The notes under the pieces were generated by a model. It saw nothing but the letters and a program-made list of their open reading frames with translations. It ran no database searches and was not told the origin of the DNA. 14,455 bases of DNA, taken from assembly GCA_013336035.1 (NCBI GenBank), contig JAAXUL010000086.1:1-14455 (forward strand). The letters are read 5' to 3'. The stretch comes from Chloroflexales bacterium (lineage in GTDB: Bacteria > Chloroflexota > Chloroflexia > Chloroflexales > Chloroflexaceae). Shown here in pieces: positions 1-7,092 of the stretch (positions are counted from its first letter, which is position 1; each line of letters begins with the position of its first letter). A program made the translations under genes and the position numbers.

Positions 1-1218
1 CTCTCCAAGGTCGTCGGCTGCGAGGCCGGGGTGGTGGGCTTCCACCGCCCCAACCAGACGAAGGGGGTCTTCGTCGGCATCGATCGCAACGGGCGCTTCC
101 CGATCTTCATCAACCTCTTCGAGCACAACCAGGCCGCGCACATGATCATTGCCGGCGCCAGCGGCTACGGGAAGACGGTCCTTTTAAATTTGCTCGCCGA
201 GCGCGCGGCCAGCCTGGGCAATATGCAGGTGATCGGCATTGACGCCTTCTCCAACGGCCTCCGGGTCGAGCGGGCCATTCAGGACTGCACCTGCTTCAAG
301 GTGGGGCTGGAGCACACGGTCAACGTGCTGGACGTGGTCTTCGGCTGGGAGACCGAGGGCGGCTGGGAGAACAACCAGATTCTGCACGCGGTCGGGCAGA
401 TCGTGATGCTGCTTGGCGAGCCGGGCGAGAGCGTGGACGGCAAGAAGTGCTTCATCCCGCTGAAGCTGGAGAGCGGCGAGCGCGGGGTGCTGAGCCTGGC
501 CGTCAAGCGCCTCTACCAGAAGTACCGGGTGACGCCCGACACGCCGGTCGCCGGCACGCCCTCGCTCACCGACCTGGTGTTCGTCCTGGAGGAGATGAAC
601 GACCCAGTGGCCCGGCTCTTCGCTACTCGGCTGCGCTACCTCATCTACGGCAGCTGCACCACGATGACCGAGAAGACGCCGGACGGCATCGCGTTCGACG
701 GGCAGACGACGATCAACTGGCAGTTCGAGGAGTCCATCGTCTACTACGACTTCAAGACGGTGCCCGAGCTGCTGATGCCCTTCTACTACCTCCAGGCCCT
801 TGGGGCGGTGTGGCGCTACGTGCGCACCCGCAAGATCACCCGCGATATCTTCCTGCAGATCGACGAGTTCGGCTACGCCAGCCAGGTCGAGGCGGTGGCC
901 AACGCCTCGTGGGTGATCGCCAAGACGGCGCGCAAGTATCGCCTGGGCATGGTGCTGGTCGACCAGACCATGCGCCCCTTCCTGGAGACGCCGACGGGCC
1001 GACAGCTCCACGCCAACGCGGCCGCCCACTTCTTCTTCCACATGCAGGACGTCGAGGCCCAGGACGTGGCCCGCGCGATGAGCGTGATCACCCCGCGCTC
1101 GCTCCAGTTCATCGTCAACGCCGAGCCGGGCCAGTGCCTCGGGGTCATCCGCAAGGATGCCTACGAGATCAATGTCGAGTGCCACCCGCTCGAGGCGGCA
1201 GCCTTCCTGAACTCCTGA
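1..1218 (+). CDS. VirB4/TraC-like conjugative transfer ATPase (5' end missing)
   Basis: Cytoplasmic ATPase that powers assembly of, or transport through, a type IV secretion channel during conjugation. The reading frame is open to the left edge; the GTG at 31 is only an internal codon, so the N-terminal part lies outside the window. A Walker A motif GASGYGKT is encoded at 154-177. A Walker B stretch ending IDE (bases 859-867) is followed by FGYA, in the place where VirB4 proteins usually carry a DEAW-like motif. Further on come LVDQTMRPF (encoded near 955) and a C-terminal VIRKDAYEINV segment typical of the family. Only 10 nt separate its stop from the next gene, so it heads or continues the operon that runs to ssb. 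Known: VirB4 is the most conserved ATPase of these systems. Inferred: this one drives transfer of the element. An FtsK/HerA-type ATPase is the alternative, but a second ATPase in the same operon fits the FtsK/VirD4 role better. Confidence 0.85.
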   Translation, partial: LSKVVGCEAGVVGFHRPNQTKGVFVGIDRNGRFPIFINLFEHNQAAHMIIAGASGYGKTVLLNLLAERAASLGNMQVIGIDAFSNGLRVERAIQDCTCFKVGLEHTVNVLDVVFGWETEGGWENNQILHAVGQIVMLLGEPGESVDGKKCFIPLKLESGERGVLSLAVKRLYQKYRVTPDTPVAGTPSLTDLVFVLEEMNDPVARLFATRLRYLIYGSCTTMTEKTPDGIAFDGQTTINWQFEESIVYYDFKTVPELLMPFYYLQALGAVWRYVRTRKITRDIFLQIDEFGYASQVEAVANASWVIAKTARKYRLGMVLVDQTMRPFLETPTGRQLHANAAAHFFFHMQDVEAQDVARAMSVITPRSLQFIVNAEPGQCLGVIRKDAYEINVECHPLEAAAFLNS

Positions 1219-1228
1219 GGAGACCCGT

Positions 1229-1945
1229 ATGCTCACCCCATCCACGAAGGGGCGCTGGATCTGGCGTGTTGATGGCGCACCGCAGCCCTCCATCCCTGAT
1301 GGCTGGGGTGAGGGCGTACTGCGCCACCTGCGCTATCAGGCGCTGACGCACGTCTGGGTCCGCCGCGATGGGGTGACGCGCTGCTACCTCGTGCTGGAGG
1401 GGTGCCCGCGCTGTCGCCCTGATGGCTGCGACGGGGTCTGTCATCGGGCGCTGTTCACCCACCTGGTGCAGAGCACGCTCCCCGGGGTGACTCTGGCCCC
1501 GGCGCCGCGATTGGTGGCCGATCCGGGCGAGCAGCGCCTGGTCGTTGCGCGGCCTGTGGGGGCACGGGCGGCTCCGCTTACGACAACATTCCTCGACGCC
1601 TGGCCAGCGTTTCGCTGCGTGACGACCTGGTCGTGCTCCACGGCGCGGGGCCGCCCCCTGGTCGTCGGGGCGCGTCTGACGGTCTCGACCGAGGGCCCGC
1701 CACCCACGCCGCTGCTGCGGGAGGCCGGGTGGCTGGTGGACTCGGTGGCAACCCTGCTCAGCCGGCGGGCGCGCCAGAGCCCGACCATCACGGCGGTGCC
1801 GGCCCGGGCTTCGGCTGGCCCCGCGCTCCAGGCCGCGCTGTGCGATCCCCGGCAGCTCTTTGGCCTCGCCGGAATGGCGGACGAGGCGCCAGGTGTAGGG
1901 CTGGCTGCGGAGCCAGTGGAAGCGGTGGCTGCCCATGGCGCATAG
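1229..1945 (+). CDS. Hypothetical protein of transfer operon with a cysteine cluster
   Basis: I do not recognise this 238-residue protein. The ATG at 1229 follows a GAGGAGA ribosome binding site (1217-1223) that overlaps the stop of the VirB4-like gene. The stop overlaps the next start by 11 nt, so it belongs to the operon. Residues 59-71 hold four cysteines (C59-x2-C62-x4-C67-x3-C71) followed by H72, a spacing that could bind a metal. No signal peptide or membrane segment is evident. The rest is rich in Ala, Arg, Pro and Val, as expected for high-GC coding sequence, with a W-rich N-terminus. Its position between two conserved transfer genes suggests an accessory or regulatory role in conjugation, but that is inference only. 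Other frames here are also open because of high GC; this frame is preferred for its ribosome binding site and tight junctions. Confidence 0.65.
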   Translation: MLTPSTKGRWIWRVDGAPQPSIPDGWGEGVLRHLRYQALTHVWVRRDGVTRCYLVLEGCPRCRPDGCDGVCHRALFTHLVQSTLPGVTLAPAPRLVADPGEQRLVVARPVGARAAPLTTTFLDAWPAFRCVTTWSCSTARGRPLVVGARLTVSTEGPPPTPLLREAGWLVDSVATLLSRRARQSPTITAVPARASAGPALQAALCDPRQLFGLAGMADEAPGVGLAAEPVEAVAAHGA

Positions 1946-2885
1946 CATTATCATCACCCCGCGCGATCTGGATATCCTCAGCTCGCTGGCGCTCGTGCGC
2001 TACCTCACCGCCGAGCACGTGGTCTGGTTGCACTGGGCGCCCTGGTGGCGCGCGATGGAGCGCGCGGTGCGCGAGACCAGCGCGCCACGGCGCAAGCCCC
2101 GCAAGGCCTACGAGCGGCTCCAGCTGCTGACTCAGCACGGCTTCCTGGCCACCGTGACGCGCACGGTGGATCGGGCCGTGACGGTCTACCACCGTCTCGC
2201 CAACTGCTACACCATCACGCGCGACGGCGCGGCGCTGCTCGCTGAGCAGCGTGGGGATGAGCCGCAGGTCTCCTGGTATCACGAGCGGGCCAAGCGCGCG
2301 GCCGTCTCGCTCGAGCATAGCCTGGGCATCGGGGCCTTCTACGCCGCGCTGGCGGCCGAGGCGGCGTACCGGGAGATCTGCTTCCAGGGGTGGGCCGCCG
2401 ACCACGTCCTGTGCCGTGACTACGATACGGTGGTCGTGCCGCGCATCGTCCACCCCCTGCCGGTCCTCCCCGACGCGACGTTCACCCTGGAGGGGGCGCG
2501 CTACTTCCTGGAGGTGGACCGGGGCACCAGCACGGTGGAGCAGTGGCGCAAGAAGGCTCTGGCCTACCAGGCCTACCAGGGCGACCCGCGCCTGCGTGAG
2601 CGCTACGACACGACGCAATTTACCGTGCTGGTCGTCGTGCCGTCGGCAGCGCGCATGGCGGTGGTGGCCCGCGCGGTCGCGGGGATTGTCGGCGGGGTCG
2701 CCGCTAACTACCTCTTCGTGCTCGAGGAGCGGGTCAACCCGCTGAGCATCCGGCGCCGCTGGCAGCGGATGGAGCGGGTGACGCTGGAGCCCCAGGCGGA
2801 GCGGCGGTCACGCACGCCCGCCTCGGCCCAGGTCTCCTTTGCCGAGACGGTGCTCTGGTCACCACGCGTGGGAGGCCCGGCATGA
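1935..2885 (+). CDS. Replication-relaxation family protein
   Basis: A 316-residue protein of the Replic_Relax type, found on conjugative plasmids and integrative elements and thought to act in plasmid replication or DNA relaxation. Residues about 6-110 look like a winged-helix DNA-binding domain (TPRDLDILSSLALVRYLTAEHV, then a wing ending YTITRDGAALL). The second half carries the family hallmark: LPDA (178-181), then YFLEVDRGT (190-198), then WRKKALAYQAY (204-214). The spaced P-D, E-V-D and K residues recall a PD-(D/E)xK nuclease core, although the usual ExK is EVD here. The start overlaps the previous gene by 11 nt and the stop overlaps the next start as ATGA, so translation is likely coupled. 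The role as an initiator or relaxase accessory is known only loosely for the family; assignment to the family is firm. Confidence 0.85.
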   Translation: MAHSIIITPRDLDILSSLALVRYLTAEHVVWLHWAPWWRAMERAVRETSAPRRKPRKAYERLQLLTQHGFLATVTRTVDRAVTVYHRLANCYTITRDGAALLAEQRGDEPQVSWYHERAKRAAVSLEHSLGIGAFYAALAAEAAYREICFQGWAADHVLCRDYDTVVVPRIVHPLPVLPDATFTLEGARYFLEVDRGTSTVEQWRKKALAYQAYQGDPRLRERYDTTQFTVLVVVPSAARMAVVARAVAGIVGGVAANYLFVLEERVNPLSIRRRWQRMERVTLEPQAERRSRTPASAQVSFAETVLWSPRVGGPA

Positions 2886-4837
2886 CCACGACGCCAGCGT
2901 CCCCGCAGCGGACTCCGCTCTCGATGCATACCGAGTATGCGAAGCAGCAGCAGATCATCACGTTTGTGATGCTGCTCCTGCTGCTCGGCCCTATCACGCT
3001 GCTCGCCTCGGGCATCGTGGCCGGGCTGGTGGGCAAAGATCGGCGTCGCATGGCCTGGTGCGCCCTGGGCGGGGCGCTGGCCCTCGCGGCCGCCGGGCTG
3101 TTCTGGCGCCGCTTCTACGACCTCGGGCTGGTGGCCCGCGACCTCGGCGCCCAGGTCATGGCTGTCGCCCAGGCCCAGCAGGCGACGGGGCGAACGGTGG
3201 ACTACTGGGGGCTCTGCCAGCGCTGTTGGCCGACGCTCTGGGCGTGGTGGCGCCTGAACCTGCTTGCGGCGCCCCTCGCCGCGCTCAATATCCTCTCCAA
3301 CCGCGTGCAGGGCGCGGAGGACCTGGAGCGTGAGCGCACGGCGCGCGAGCAGCGGGCCGCGGCAGCCCTGGAGGCGCAGCGGCGGGCCAGGCTGGCCAAG
3401 GCGCCGGCCCAGGTGGGCGGGGCGATGGTCCTGGGCATCCCGCTGGCCGAGGGCGATCTGCCGTGGGCGCGGGGCGACTTCTTCACCTACCCCGCCGACA
3501 GCATGGCCCGCCACGGGGCGGTGATCGGCTCGTCCGGCATGGGCAAGAGCGAGACCGTGCTGCGGCTGGCCTACGGGGCGCGGCAGACCTACGGCTGGAA
3601 GGTCTTCTTTGTGGACTGCAAGGGCGAGCGCGGGCTCCAGGAGCGCTTCACCGAGACGATGCGTAGCGCCGGGGCGGGACGGATTGGCACGTTTCCGCAG
3701 CAGTCGCTGAGCGGCTGGCAGGGGGATGGGGTCGCGCTGCTCAACCGGCTGCTTGCCGTTCTGGATTATTCTGAGCCTTACTACAAGGATTTGACCAAGA
3801 TGCTCCTCAACCTGGCGCTGGAGGCCCCGATCGGCCCGCCGCGCTCGAGCCGGGAACTGCTGGAGCGCATGGTGCTGGCCCGGCTGCGCCAGCTCTACGA
3901 GGGGCGGCCCGAGGCGCTCGAGATCGACGGGCTGCGGCCCCGGGACGCTGCGGCCGCCTACAACCGCTACCGGGCCTTCTTCAAGGCCCTGGGGAGCGGG
4001 CTGGACGGCGGTGATGACGCCTGGAGCTTTGACACGGTCGACGCGGGCTACATCCTGCTGGACGGCCTGAGCCTGAAGGACCAGACCGCCTCGTTTGGGC
4101 GCTTCATCATCGAGGACTTCGCCCACTACGCGGCACGCCGCAAGCCATCGGCGGAGCGGGTGCTGCTAATCATCGACGAGTACCCGGTGATCGCCTACAG
4201 CGGATCGGGGACGGCCAGCCTGTTCGAGATGGTGCGCTTTCACGGTGCCTCCATCGTCGTCACCGGCCAGAGCTACGCCGGCATGGGTGAAGGCTTCGAC
4301 CGCATCCTGGGTGCGGCGGAGACGCTCATCCTCCACCGCTGCGGTGACCCGGACCTGCTGCTGCCCCGTGCTGGTCAGCGCCTGACCTTCAAGCGGCGGG
4401 TGGGCTTCTCGGAGCGGGGGATCGGGCGCGGGGCGCGCGAGTTTGCCACGGGTGCCGGCTTCCTCTCGGTGGATGAGGAGCTCAAGATTCACCCGAACGA
4501 CGTGAAGGAGCTGCCGCCGGGCGAGTGCTACGTCATCGCCGGCGGCCGGGCCCAGCGGGTGCTGGTGCACCGGGCACCACAGCTTGCTCCTCCGTCATCT
4601 GGTGGCGCGTCGCCTCGCGTGGCGAAGCAGGTGCCGGCCTCAGCGCCAGTCCTGGTGCCCAGCGGGGCTGGTGTGTCTGGCGACCGCCAGCTGGATGTGA
4701 TCGAGGTCGAGCGTCCCGTGGCGCGAGAGGTCCAGCCTACGCCGGCAGTCGCTGAGGAAGCTGTTGGTGGTGCAGCTGCGCCGGTCGAGGAGGTGGCTGC
4801 GACCTCGCTGACCTATACCGACGAGGATCCGGATTGA
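2882..4837 (+). CDS. FtsK/TraD-like type IV coupling ATPase
   Basis: A 651-residue membrane ATPase that would bring the DNA-relaxase complex to the transfer channel and pump DNA (VirD4/TraD role). The start ATG follows GGAGG at 2871-2875 and overlaps the upstream stop as ATGA. Two clear membrane helices lie at about residues 25-49 and 57-75, with a further Trp-rich hydrophobic stretch at 113-138. Residues 145-172 are charged and Ala-rich, probably helical. Walker A is GSSGMGKS (216-223), and a Walker B ends LLIIDEY with D432-E433. Downstream VVTGQSYAGM resembles the Q-containing sensor motif of this ATPase group. From about residue 565 the chain becomes a Pro/Ala/Val-rich, probably disordered tail. 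Family membership is clear. FtsK itself is unlikely, because the operon is conjugative and no gamma domain is visible. Confidence 0.85.
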   Translation: MTTTPASPQRTPLSMHTEYAKQQQIITFVMLLLLLGPITLLASGIVAGLVGKDRRRMAWCALGGALALAAAGLFWRRFYDLGLVARDLGAQVMAVAQAQQATGRTVDYWGLCQRCWPTLWAWWRLNLLAAPLAALNILSNRVQGAEDLERERTAREQRAAAALEAQRRARLAKAPAQVGGAMVLGIPLAEGDLPWARGDFFTYPADSMARHGAVIGSSGMGKSETVLRLAYGARQTYGWKVFFVDCKGERGLQERFTETMRSAGAGRIGTFPQQSLSGWQGDGVALLNRLLAVLDYSEPYYKDLTKMLLNLALEAPIGPPRSSRELLERMVLARLRQLYEGRPEALEIDGLRPRDAAAAYNRYRAFFKALGSGLDGGDDAWSFDTVDAGYILLDGLSLKDQTASFGRFIIEDFAHYAARRKPSAERVLLIIDEYPVIAYSGSGTASLFEMVRFHGASIVVTGQSYAGMGEGFDRILGAAETLILHRCGDPDLLLPRAGQRLTFKRRVGFSERGIGRGAREFATGAGFLSVDEELKIHPNDVKELPPGECYVIAGGRAQRVLVHRAPQLAPPSSGGASPRVAKQVPASAPVLVPSGAGVSGDRQLDVIEVERPVAREVQPTPAVAEEAVGGAAAPVEEVAATSLTYTDEDPD

Positions 4838-4885
4838 GCTAGGTGGGCCAGCCAAGGTTGATCCTAGAGCGAGAGGATGAGCACC

Positions 4886-5119
4886 GTGAAGGTAATCACG
4901 CCGGGACCTGCATGTGGGCATTCAGGTCAGGACCAGAGTGTAGTGACGGAGGAGCAAGCTCAGCAGCTGGCGGTCGGAGCACAGCTGACTACGCCGCGGC
5001 GATCACCGCTCGTCGCGCGGACCATTGCGCGGCTGCATCGCCTTCGCGCTCAGCAGAAGGGGGCGGCGGGGGCAGCAATGATGGGGGCGGATGAGCAGAC
5101 CAAAGAAAGGGGAAAGTAA
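4886..5119 (+). CDS. Small basic protein preceding ssb
   Basis: I do not recognise this short protein (about 77 residues). An ATG at 4877 is in frame, but the purine-rich GAGAGG (4871-4876) touches it. The same site sits at a normal distance from the GTG at 4886, which I take as the start; 80 residues result if the ATG is used. The stop overlaps the ssb start as TAATG, a strong sign of translational coupling and of a real gene. The C-terminal half is basic (RSPLVARTIARLHRLRAQQKG), suggesting contact with DNA or an acidic partner such as the SSB tail. That function is inference. A second open frame at 4843-5094 covers the same stretch but lacks such a junction. Confidence 0.55.
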   Translation: MKVITPGPACGHSGQDQSVVTEEQAQQLAVGAQLTTPRRSPLVARTIARLHRLRAQQKGAAGAAMMGADEQTKERGK

Positions 5120-5517
5120 TGGATCTCAATCGGGTTCAGCTGACGGGTCGGCTCGGTGGTGCCCCCAGGCTGCGCGACGTAGGTGAGCGGCGAGTCGCGT
5201 CGCTGCGCCTGGCGAATGATCGCCGCTGGCGCAGCTCCGACGGGGCGACCCACAAGGAGACGGACTGGTACAACCTGACGGCCTGGGGCTCGCTGGCGGG
5301 CATCTGCGAGACGTTGCTCCACACGGGCGACCGGGTCTACGTCGAGGGGCGCCTGAGGCTCTCCACCTACGACCGTGACGGGGCGACGCACCAGGGCCAC
5401 GAGATCGTCCTCGAGCGGCTCATCCTCCTGGCGCGGAATGGTCGTAACGCTGGCGCTGGCCACGAAGTTGATGACCTGGCTGAAGACGATGAGGAGGTCG
5501 AGGAGATCCCGTATTAG
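5119..5517 (+). CDS. ssb: Single-stranded DNA-binding protein
   Basis: A 132-residue SSB that coats single-stranded DNA made during transfer or replication. The N-terminal OB fold spans about residues 1-108, with family signatures at the start (MDLNRVQLTGRLG), in the middle (TDWYNLTAWG, residues 48-57) and at GDRVYVEGRLR (70-80). The linker is very short. The tail is acidic and ends EEVEEIPY, the position where SSB proteins usually end in DDDIPF; the last residue is Tyr instead of Phe. An A/G-rich ribosome binding site (AAGGGG around 5107-5112) precedes the ATG, which overlaps the stop of the small upstream gene. It is the last gene of the transfer operon. Shorter than the chromosomal type (about 150-180 residues), it is most likely a mobile-element copy that supports conjugative DNA processing. 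Confidence 0.93.
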   Translation: MDLNRVQLTGRLGGAPRLRDVGERRVASLRLANDRRWRSSDGATHKETDWYNLTAWGSLAGICETLLHTGDRVYVEGRLRLSTYDRDGATHQGHEIVLERLILLARNGRNAGAGHEVDDLAEDDEEVEEIPY

Positions 5518-5603
5518 TGCTTGTCCATGAGTCTTACCATGGGATGCAAATCGAGACCTCCTGCAGTAGTATGGGCGTAGTGCGGGAACCCAGCTATCAC
5601 AGG
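5518..5603. other. Intergenic stretch after ssb
   Basis: Non-coding stretch between ssb and the IS4-type element. A weak hairpin is possible (CCATG at 5525-5529 with CATGG at 5538-5542), too weak and without a T run to call a terminator. Nothing else is supported. With 6946-7067 and 8010-8050 it would form one short continuous spacer before the two insertions. Confidence 0.5.
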
Positions 5604-5614
5604 GGGTCTCCATC
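5604..5614. repeat. 11-bp target duplication, left copy
   Basis: GGGTCTCCATC is repeated exactly at 6935-6945, in the same orientation, just outside both ends of the IS4-type element. IS4-family transposition is known to duplicate roughly 10-13 bp of target, so this fits a target site duplication. Confidence 0.8.
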
Positions 5615-5615
5615 C

Positions 5616-5642
5616 TCATAACATGACACACACTTGTTCTGC
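5616..5642. repeat. IS4-type element left terminal inverted repeat
   Basis: Pairs with 6908-6934 at 22 of 27 positions. The shared core CATGACA (5622-5628) and the inner end GTTCTGC (5636-5642) are exact. Confidence 0.8.
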
Positions 5643-5677
5643 GGCCATGATTGGCGTACTGCTGCCCTAAAATGCAG

Positions 5678-5706
5678 TTGACTGGTTCGACGGCCCTCAG
5701 TACGAT
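5678..5706 (+). promoter_or_regulatory. Promoter of the IS4-type transposase
   Basis: TTGACT (5678-5683) and TACGAT (5701-5706) lie 17 nt apart, a near-consensus sigma-70-type promoter. It sits inside the element, 34 nt before the transposase ATG, and would transcribe only that gene. Confidence 0.6.
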
Positions 5707-5740
5707 GTGGTTGCTCAAAACCCATCTTACGGAGGAATGC

Positions 5741-6907
5741 ATGAACCAGTCGGCCCCATTGTACGATATGGCGTCTACCCTCGAAACACTCGAACCCTGG
5801 CTGGAGCAGCACCTGCCCAAGCTCGAGCCCGTCGCCCAACGCCATTTCACGCACCTCGTGGCCGGAATCATCGAGCAACAATCGCTCCTCATTCGCGCCA
5901 TTGCTGCGGCTAGCCCCTTCCAGGCCGAGCCGGAGAGCAACTACACCCAGGTCCAGCGCATCATCCGAGACACCCGCTTGAGCCTCGAGCAGGTCTACTA
6001 CCCCTTCCTCGAACAGCTCCTCGCGGCGCTGCCGGATGAGCACATTTTTCTGACCATGGACCAAACCAACCACGGCCAAGACTTCAATCTGGTGCTGGTC
6101 GGCTGGGCCAGCGATGGGGTGAGCTTGCCACTTGGCTTTCTGGTCTATGCCACTGATGCTGAGTGGGCCGATGAAGCTCGGCTGCTGCTCAAGCGTCTGG
6201 ATGCGCTTATCCCCACGGACCGCACGCTCACGCTCCTGGCCGACCGTGGTCATGCTGGCGACCCATTCGTGGCCTGTCTGGAAGAGCTCAATTGGGGATA
6301 TATCATCCGCTTGCCCGAGGCCACCTGGATTGAGACCGAGCGCGACGGCTGGAGCGAGCTCCGGCATCTGCGACAGCGTCGTGACCGACTGCGTGTGTTT
6401 CGTCAGGTTCGCATCTGGAAGGGCTCGAAGCGTCGAGCAACGGTCTGCCTGTATCGCACCCGCACGGCCGATGGCAAGATGACGACCTGGTATCTCCTGA
6501 CCAATCTGGAGGGCGAGCAGACCCGCTTTCTGGAGTATGCCTGCCGCTGGTGGCAAGAATGCACGCACAAGCTGCTCAAGAGCGCGCTGTTCGAGTGGGA
6601 GCGCGGGCGGGTGCTCAAACCTGAACGGGTGGCGGTGCTGCTGATGGGCTTTGGCTGCGCCTGCTGGGCCTTATGGATGTTGGGTCGGAGCAATGAGCGG
6701 GTCAGCCAGCGCAAGCCAAGCACCACGCGCACCCAACCACGTCGGCAGAATATCATCAAGCGCGGCTGGGATCTCCTGCAGGCGGCTCGTAAACGCCGTC
6801 GCATGCCACAGCTACCCTCGCCGCCAGCCTCTCGTGTACTCAACTACCAACGCCGTTTTCCCGGCTTCCGTCTCTCCTGTGATGCTGCCTGGGTCGAACT
6901 TTGGTGA
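5741..6907 (+). CDS. IS4-family transposase
   Basis: A 388-residue DDE transposase that cuts and rejoins the ends of its own element. The ATG at 5741 follows GGAGG at 5731-5735; the frame stays open back to 5651, but that region holds the promoter, so the upstream start is unlikely. Catalytic residues are visible: D107 in LTMDQTN, D168 in LLADRG, and the IS4 hallmark Y-x2-R-x3-E-x6-K as Y266, R269, E273 and K280. The C-terminus (about residues 310-360) is basic and probably binds DNA. Length and motif order are normal for the family, with no frameshift or stop, so it looks functional. Base composition is moderately GC-rich, unlike the AT-rich cargo to its right. Confidence 0.92.
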   Translation: MNQSAPLYDMASTLETLEPWLEQHLPKLEPVAQRHFTHLVAGIIEQQSLLIRAIAAASPFQAEPESNYTQVQRIIRDTRLSLEQVYYPFLEQLLAALPDEHIFLTMDQTNHGQDFNLVLVGWASDGVSLPLGFLVYATDAEWADEARLLLKRLDALIPTDRTLTLLADRGHAGDPFVACLEELNWGYIIRLPEATWIETERDGWSELRHLRQRRDRLRVFRQVRIWKGSKRRATVCLYRTRTADGKMTTWYLLTNLEGEQTRFLEYACRWWQECTHKLLKSALFEWERGRVLKPERVAVLLMGFGCACWALWMLGRSNERVSQRKPSTTRTQPRRQNIIKRGWDLLQAARKRRRMPQLPSPPASRVLNYQRRFPGFRLSCDAAWVELW

Positions 6908-6934
6908 GCAGAACGAATGTCTGTCATGCAATGA
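6908..6934. repeat. IS4-type element right terminal inverted repeat
   Basis: Begins directly after the transposase stop codon and mirrors 5616-5642 (22 of 27 positions). Confidence 0.8.
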
Positions 6935-6945
6935 GGGTCTCCATC
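6935..6945. repeat. 11-bp target duplication, right copy
   Basis: Exact second copy of GGGTCTCCATC (5604-5614), immediately outside the right end of the IS4-type element. Confidence 0.8.
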
Positions 6946-7067
6946 TGCCATGATGTTACAGTAATCCCAGCCTGTCATAAGACAAGAAATAAGGAAGTAC
7001 TGCTATTTTTAACTGCGAGTATGGTTGCAATATGTCTACTTGCTAGAAGTCCCTTGTTGTTGTATCC
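6946..7067. other. AT-rich spacer between two insertion sequences
   Basis: About 120 bp of AT-rich, non-coding sequence left between the two elements. Removing both elements joins it to 8010-8050, so it is probably the distal upstream region of the PHP-ATPase gene. I see no promoter with acceptable spacing and no open frame of note. Confidence 0.5.
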
Positions 7068-7070
7068 TTA
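7068..7070. repeat. TTA target duplication of the IS5-type element, left copy
   Basis: TTA flanks the element here and again at 8010-8012. A 3-bp TNA duplication is usual for the IS1031 and ISL2 groups of the IS5 family. Confidence 0.7.
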
Positions 7071-7086
7071 GAGGTGCTATTTAATT
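7071..7086. repeat. IS5-type element left terminal inverted repeat
   Basis: GAGGTGCTATTTAATT, an exact inverted match to 7994-8009. Confidence 0.9.
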
Positions 7087-7092
7087 GATCCC

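Larger units (their letters stand above)
5615..6934 (+). mobile_element. IS4-family insertion sequence, complete
   Basis: Element of about 1.32 kb with one transposase gene. Terminal inverted repeats are imperfect: 5616-5642 matches the reverse complement of 6908-6934 at 22 of 27 positions, both inner ends reading TTCTGC. The exact 11-bp direct repeat outside the ends marks the insertion. One extra C at 5615 lies between the left duplication and the repeat, so the left boundary is uncertain by one base. The open frame, promoter and both ends are intact, so the copy looks recent and may be active. It lies in the spacer downstream of ssb and interrupts no recognisable gene. Confidence 0.85.

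Noticed and set aside
184..1293. Minus-strand open frame over the VirB4-like gene
   Set aside because: Antisense of a gene with clear Walker motifs; His/Arg/Leu-rich with no family features.
447..1346. Second plus-strand frame over the VirB4-like gene
   Set aside because: Arg/Pro/Ala-rich out-of-frame reading of the same gene.
2708..4126. Long minus-strand open frame (472 residues)
   Set aside because: Lies opposite the coupling ATPase and replication-relaxation genes; composition is that of a GC-rich antisense frame with no recognisable motif.
5050..5940. Minus-strand open frame spanning ssb and the IS end
   Set aside because: Crosses the left end of the IS4-type element and its duplication, and overlaps ssb in antisense, so it cannot be an ancestral gene.
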